The notes under the pieces are model-generated. The model was given only the letters and a program-made list of their open reading frames with translations, searched no databases and was not told where the DNA came from. Below are positions 4,740 to 7,341 of a DNA stretch of 7,341 nt, in pieces; within the stretch, counting starts at the first letter, position 1; each line of letters begins with the position of its first letter. Where the stretch lies: contig CBFHXE010000090.1 of the NCBI GenBank assembly GCA_965659715.1, forward strand, positions 1 to 7,341. The letters are read 5' to 3'. Position numbers and translations under genes: made by a program. The stretch comes from CABZJG01 sp965659715. GTDB taxonomy: Bacteria; Pseudomonadota; Alphaproteobacteria; Rhodobacterales; Rhodobacteraceae.

Positions 4740-7187
4740 TCAGGCTCTAACCCGCGATGAGGTCGGATCATACATCGGCTTGAGCGACGCTTCCGCTTTC
4801 ACGCGCGTGCCCGCCACATCAATTTCATAGTTTGAGGCCAGCAATTGATCCGCAGTTTGTGACGTGCAGGGCACATATCCCATGCCCATTGCGCCGCCCA
4901 AATGGTGGCCGTAAGCGCCCGAACTGACGTAGCCAATAATCTCACCATCGCGTAAAATAGGCTCGTTATGATAGAGCAACGGCTCAGGATCGGTGAGCTT
5001 GAATTGCATCAAGCGCTTATCAAGTCCGGCGTCTTTTTTGCGCAGCACCGCATCGCGGCCGATAAAGTCGGGTTTGGCGGTTTTAACCGCGAATCCCAGA
5101 CCCGCCTCAAGCACATGATCTTCGCAGGTTATATCATGGCCAAAATGGCGAAAGGCTTTTTCACTGCGGCAGCTGTCCATCACATGCATTCCGCATAGCT
5201 TCATCTGATGATCCGCGCCGGCTTCATAAAGGGTTTCGAAAACATGGCCGGCCATATCGCTGCTGACATAAATTTCCCAGCCCAGCTCGCCCACATAGCT
5301 GACCCGATGGACCCGTGCGAGGCCCATTCCGATCTCGATCTCTTGCATAGTGCCAAAAGGGTTGGCAGCGTTGCTAAAGTCATTGGGCGATACTGCTTGC
5401 ATCAAGGCCCGCGCATTAGGCCCCATTACGGCCAAAATGCCTTCGGATGCGGTCACGTCGGTGATCACCACATTATGCTCGCCCATGTGGCGGCGCAGCC
5501 AGGTTTCATCCGCGAGGCGCGTTGCGGCTGGCGTGACCACCAGATAGGCGGTTTCAGAAAGCCGCGTAACCGTGACATCAGCTTCAATGCCGGCGGCAGC
5601 GTTTAAAAACTGGGTATAGGTGATTTTGCCCACCAGCCCGGACATATCTGCGCCGCATACATGGTTCAAAAAGGCCTCGGCATCGCGGCCCTCGACCCTG
5701 ATTTTGCCAAAGGACGACATATCATACATGCCCACTGCATTGCGAATGGCGCGATGTTCACGGGCCGCGTTTTCAAACCAGTTTTGGCGTTTCCACGAAT
5801 ATTCATAATCGCGCTCTTGGCCCTTATCTGCGAACCAGTTTGCCCGCTCCCAACCGGCAAGTTCGCCAAAAACAGCGCCTCTTTCTGCCAAATGGCTGTG
5901 AAACGGCGTGCGCCGCACGCCGCGGGCTGTGGCCTTTTGGCGAAATGGATAATGATCGGCGTAAAGCAGACCCAGAGTTTCTGTTGAGCGTTCAAAAAGA
6001 TAATGCTTATTGCCCTGAAATGGCTGCATCCTAGTGATATCCACATCGCCAAGATCAAACGGTTTTTCGCCGCCGTCCATCCATTGACTGAGCGCCATGC
6101 CCGCGCCGCCCGCTGATTGGATACCTATCGAATTAAAGCCGGCCGCAACCCAGACATTGTCCATCTCGGGCGCCAGTCCCAGATGATAGGCATCATCGGG
6201 GGTAAAACTTTCCGGTCCATTGAAAAATGTGTGGATGCCGGCTTCGCCCAGCATCGGCATCCGGTTCACGGCCATTTCTAGGATCGGCTCAAAATGGTCG
6301 AAATCCTCGGGCAGCTGGTCGAATTCAAAATCATCGGGAATGCCGTCCATCGCCCAGGGTTTTGAATTTGGCTCAAACGCGCCCAGCATCATTTTGCCGG
6401 CATCTTCTTTGTAATAGGCGCATTCATCGGGCACCCGAAGAACCGGCAGCTGGCTTAATCCCTCAATCGGCTCAGAGACGATATAAAAATGCTCGCAGGC
6501 ATGAAGTGGTACATTGGTCCCTGCCATGCGGCCAACCTCATGACCCCACATGCCACCGCAATTTACAATCATATCACAGCTGATATGCCCATGGCTGCCG
6601 TCTTCGGCCTGCCAGTCCACACCGGTGACGCGGCGGCCGGCACGTGCAATACCTGTGACCTTGACCCGCTCTTGCACCAAAGCGCCGCGTTGCCGTGCGC
6701 CTTTGGCAAGCGCCAGTGCGATATTGGCCGGATCGCCTTGGCCGTCTTTATCCAGAAATACGCCCGCCTTGACGCCCTCAAGGTTTAAATGGGGATAACG
6801 CGCGCCGACCTCTTGGGCAGATATTTCTTCAATATCAACGCCGAAGGCGCGGGCCATGGCGGCGGAGCGGAAAATTTCCTCTTTGCGTTCTTCGCTCAGG
6901 GCCACGGTGATCGACCCGACCCGCTTGAACCCTGTCGCCACGCCGGTTTCCGCCTCGAGCGATCCGTAAAGCTCTTGGGAATATTTCGCCAGCTTGGTCA
7001 TATTGGCCGTCGCCCGCAACTGGGCGATCAGACCTGCCGCATGCCACGTGGTCCCCGAGGTCAGCTGTTTGCGTTCCAGCAAAACTACGTCTTTCCACCC
7101 CAGTTTGCTCAGGTGATAGGCCACCGAGCAACCAACAACACCGCCCCCGATGATGACAACTCGCGCCTGTTTAGGTAGGTTTTTCAT
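4740..7187 (-). CDS. FAD- and folate-dependent dimethylglycine/sarcosine dehydrogenase family protein
   Basis: This 815-residue fusion enzyme removes an N-methyl group from dimethylglycine, sarcosine or a related amine; known relatives hand the one-carbon unit to tetrahydrofolate. Domains in order: the FAD-binding DAO fold (about 8-375) with the dinucleotide motif VVIIGGGVVGCS (10-21) and SGTTWHAAGL (44-53), where H49 matches the histidine carrying covalent FAD in mammalian DMGDH and SARDH; a linker region (about 380-470) with GWERANWF (445-452); a GcvT folate domain (about 475-710) with SYVGELGWEIYV (630-641) and LEAGLGFAVK (693-702); and the GcvT C-terminal barrel (about 725-810). There is no signal peptide, so it is probably cytoplasmic. 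The stretch after the flavin histidine and the GPESFTPDD block (324-332) recall sarcosine dehydrogenase more than DMGDH, so the substrate is left open. The ATG is preceded by AGAGGT with 6 nt spacing, only 10 nt after the methyltransferase stop, indicating an operon. It converges on the glycosyltransferase-like gene with 35 nt between stops and no terminator visible. Confidence 0.9.
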   Translation of the reverse strand: MKNLPKQARVVIIGGGVVGCSVAYHLSKLGWKDVVLLERKQLTSGTTWHAAGLIAQLRATANMTKLAKYSQELYGSLEAETGVATGFKRVGSITVALSEERKEEIFRSAAMARAFGVDIEEISAQEVGARYPHLNLEGVKAGVFLDKDGQGDPANIALALAKGARQRGALVQERVKVTGIARAGRRVTGVDWQAEDGSHGHISCDMIVNCGGMWGHEVGRMAGTNVPLHACEHFYIVSEPIEGLSQLPVLRVPDECAYYKEDAGKMMLGAFEPNSKPWAMDGIPDDFEFDQLPEDFDHFEPILEMAVNRMPMLGEAGIHTFFNGPESFTPDDAYHLGLAPEMDNVWVAAGFNSIGIQSAGGAGMALSQWMDGGEKPFDLGDVDITRMQPFQGNKHYLFERSTETLGLLYADHYPFRQKATARGVRRTPFHSHLAERGAVFGELAGWERANWFADKGQERDYEYSWKRQNWFENAAREHRAIRNAVGMYDMSSFGKIRVEGRDAEAFLNHVCGADMSGLVGKITYTQFLNAAAGIEADVTVTRLSETAYLVVTPAATRLADETWLRRHMGEHNVVITDVTASEGILAVMGPNARALMQAVSPNDFSNAANPFGTMQEIEIGMGLARVHRVSYVGELGWEIYVSSDMAGHVFETLYEAGADHQMKLCGMHVMDSCRSEKAFRHFGHDITCEDHVLEAGLGFAVKTAKPDFIGRDAVLRKKDAGLDKRLMQFKLTDPEPLLYHNEPILRDGEIIGYVSSGAYGHHLGGAMGMGYVPCTSQTADQLLASNYEIDVAGTRVKAEASLKPMYDPTSSRVRA

Positions 7188-7193
7188 GATCTT

Positions 7194-7199
7194 ACCTCT
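7194..7199 (-). promoter_or_regulatory. Shine-Dalgarno of the dehydrogenase, overlapping the upstream stop codon
   Basis: On the minus strand, AGAGGT (7199-7194) shares its first two bases with the TAG stop (7200-7198) of the methyltransferase and stands 6 nt before the dehydrogenase ATG. This arrangement suits translational coupling of the two genes. Confidence 0.7.
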
Positions 7200-7341
7200 A
7201 TACTATATGATGCCCTGCAGCTTCGATCCGCGCGGCCAGTTCCGCAATATGGTCGGGTCCAACTTCGCAGCATCCGCCAACGATTGTGGCCCCTTGGTCT
7301 ATCCAGCCCATGGCAAAATCAGCATAGGCCGCAGGGGATAA
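7198..7341 (-). CDS. Homocysteine S-methyltransferase (betaine-type candidate), C-terminal end only
   Basis: The minus-strand frame entering at 7341 encodes the final 47 residues of a homocysteine S-methyltransferase domain, ending in TAG. It reads LSPAAYADFAMGWIDQGA, then TIVGGCCEVGPDHIAELA, and finishes EAAGHHIV. The GGCC motif (codons about 25-28 of the fragment) supplies two of the three zinc-binding cysteines that activate homocysteine in this family, followed by the conserved G-P-x-H-I. The rest of the protein, including the first zinc cysteine, lies outside. The family methylates homocysteine to methionine from glycine betaine, S-methylmethionine or similar donors. The dehydrogenase 10 nt downstream favours betaine, which would release dimethylglycine for that enzyme. 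The donor is inferred from context only. Confidence 0.85.
   Translation of the reverse strand, partial: LSPAAYADFAMGWIDQGATIVGGCCEVGPDHIAELAARIEAAGHHIV

Noticed and set aside
5208..5606. Long plus-strand open frames opposite the dehydrogenase (also at 5661-5987, 6227-6583 and 6789-7178)
   Set aside because: They are antisense shadows of a GC-biased conserved gene and show no recognisable domains.

Overview
The window looks like chromosomal DNA of a marine alphaproteobacterium, most probably Rhodobacteraceae (Roseobacter group). Four things point that way: the S21 protein is of the alphaproteobacterial type, a COQ9-family gene is transcribed divergently from rpsU, a PIG3-type quinone oxidoreductase follows it, and a methylated-glycine catabolic pair closes the window. 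Base composition is moderate in GC. The stretch around 3700-4250 is visibly richer in A+T than the rest. The assignment rests on recalled family resemblance, not on a search.

Layout from left to right. (1) The 3' part of a polyphosphate kinase 2 gene (+) enters at the left edge and ends at 543. (2) A convergent serine/threonine dehydratase-like PLP enzyme (-) lies at 577-1500. (3) rpsU (-, 1686-1892) follows, with a strong intrinsic terminator behind it (1630-1663). (4) A 105-bp divergent intergenic region separates rpsU from a two-gene + strand operon: COQ9-family protein (best start TTG at 1998), then a PIG3-type NAD(P)H:quinone oxidoreductase (2707-3696). (5) An AT-rich spacer of 208 bp holds a short perfect inverted repeat. 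(6) A glycosyltransferase-like gene of about 265 codons follows at 3905-4704; its frame is broken near 4235. (7) On the - strand, reading in from the right edge, the last 47 codons of a homocysteine S-methyltransferase are followed 10 nt later by an 815-residue FAD/folate-type dimethylglycine/sarcosine dehydrogenase (7187-4740).

How the genes fit together. The right-hand pair is a plausible two-step piece of glycine betaine demethylation: methyl transfer to homocysteine, then oxidative demethylation with the one-carbon unit passed to tetrahydrofolate. COQ9 and the quinone oxidoreductase share a ubiquinone/quinone theme and very likely a transcript. The other genes are housekeeping or stand-alone metabolic genes.

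I found no CRISPR array, tRNA, rRNA, insertion sequence or phage gene, and no clear undescribed system. The items most worth a second look are the broken glycosyltransferase-like gene, the hairpin between the Shine-Dalgarno and start codon of rpsU, and the overlapping divergent promoter candidates.
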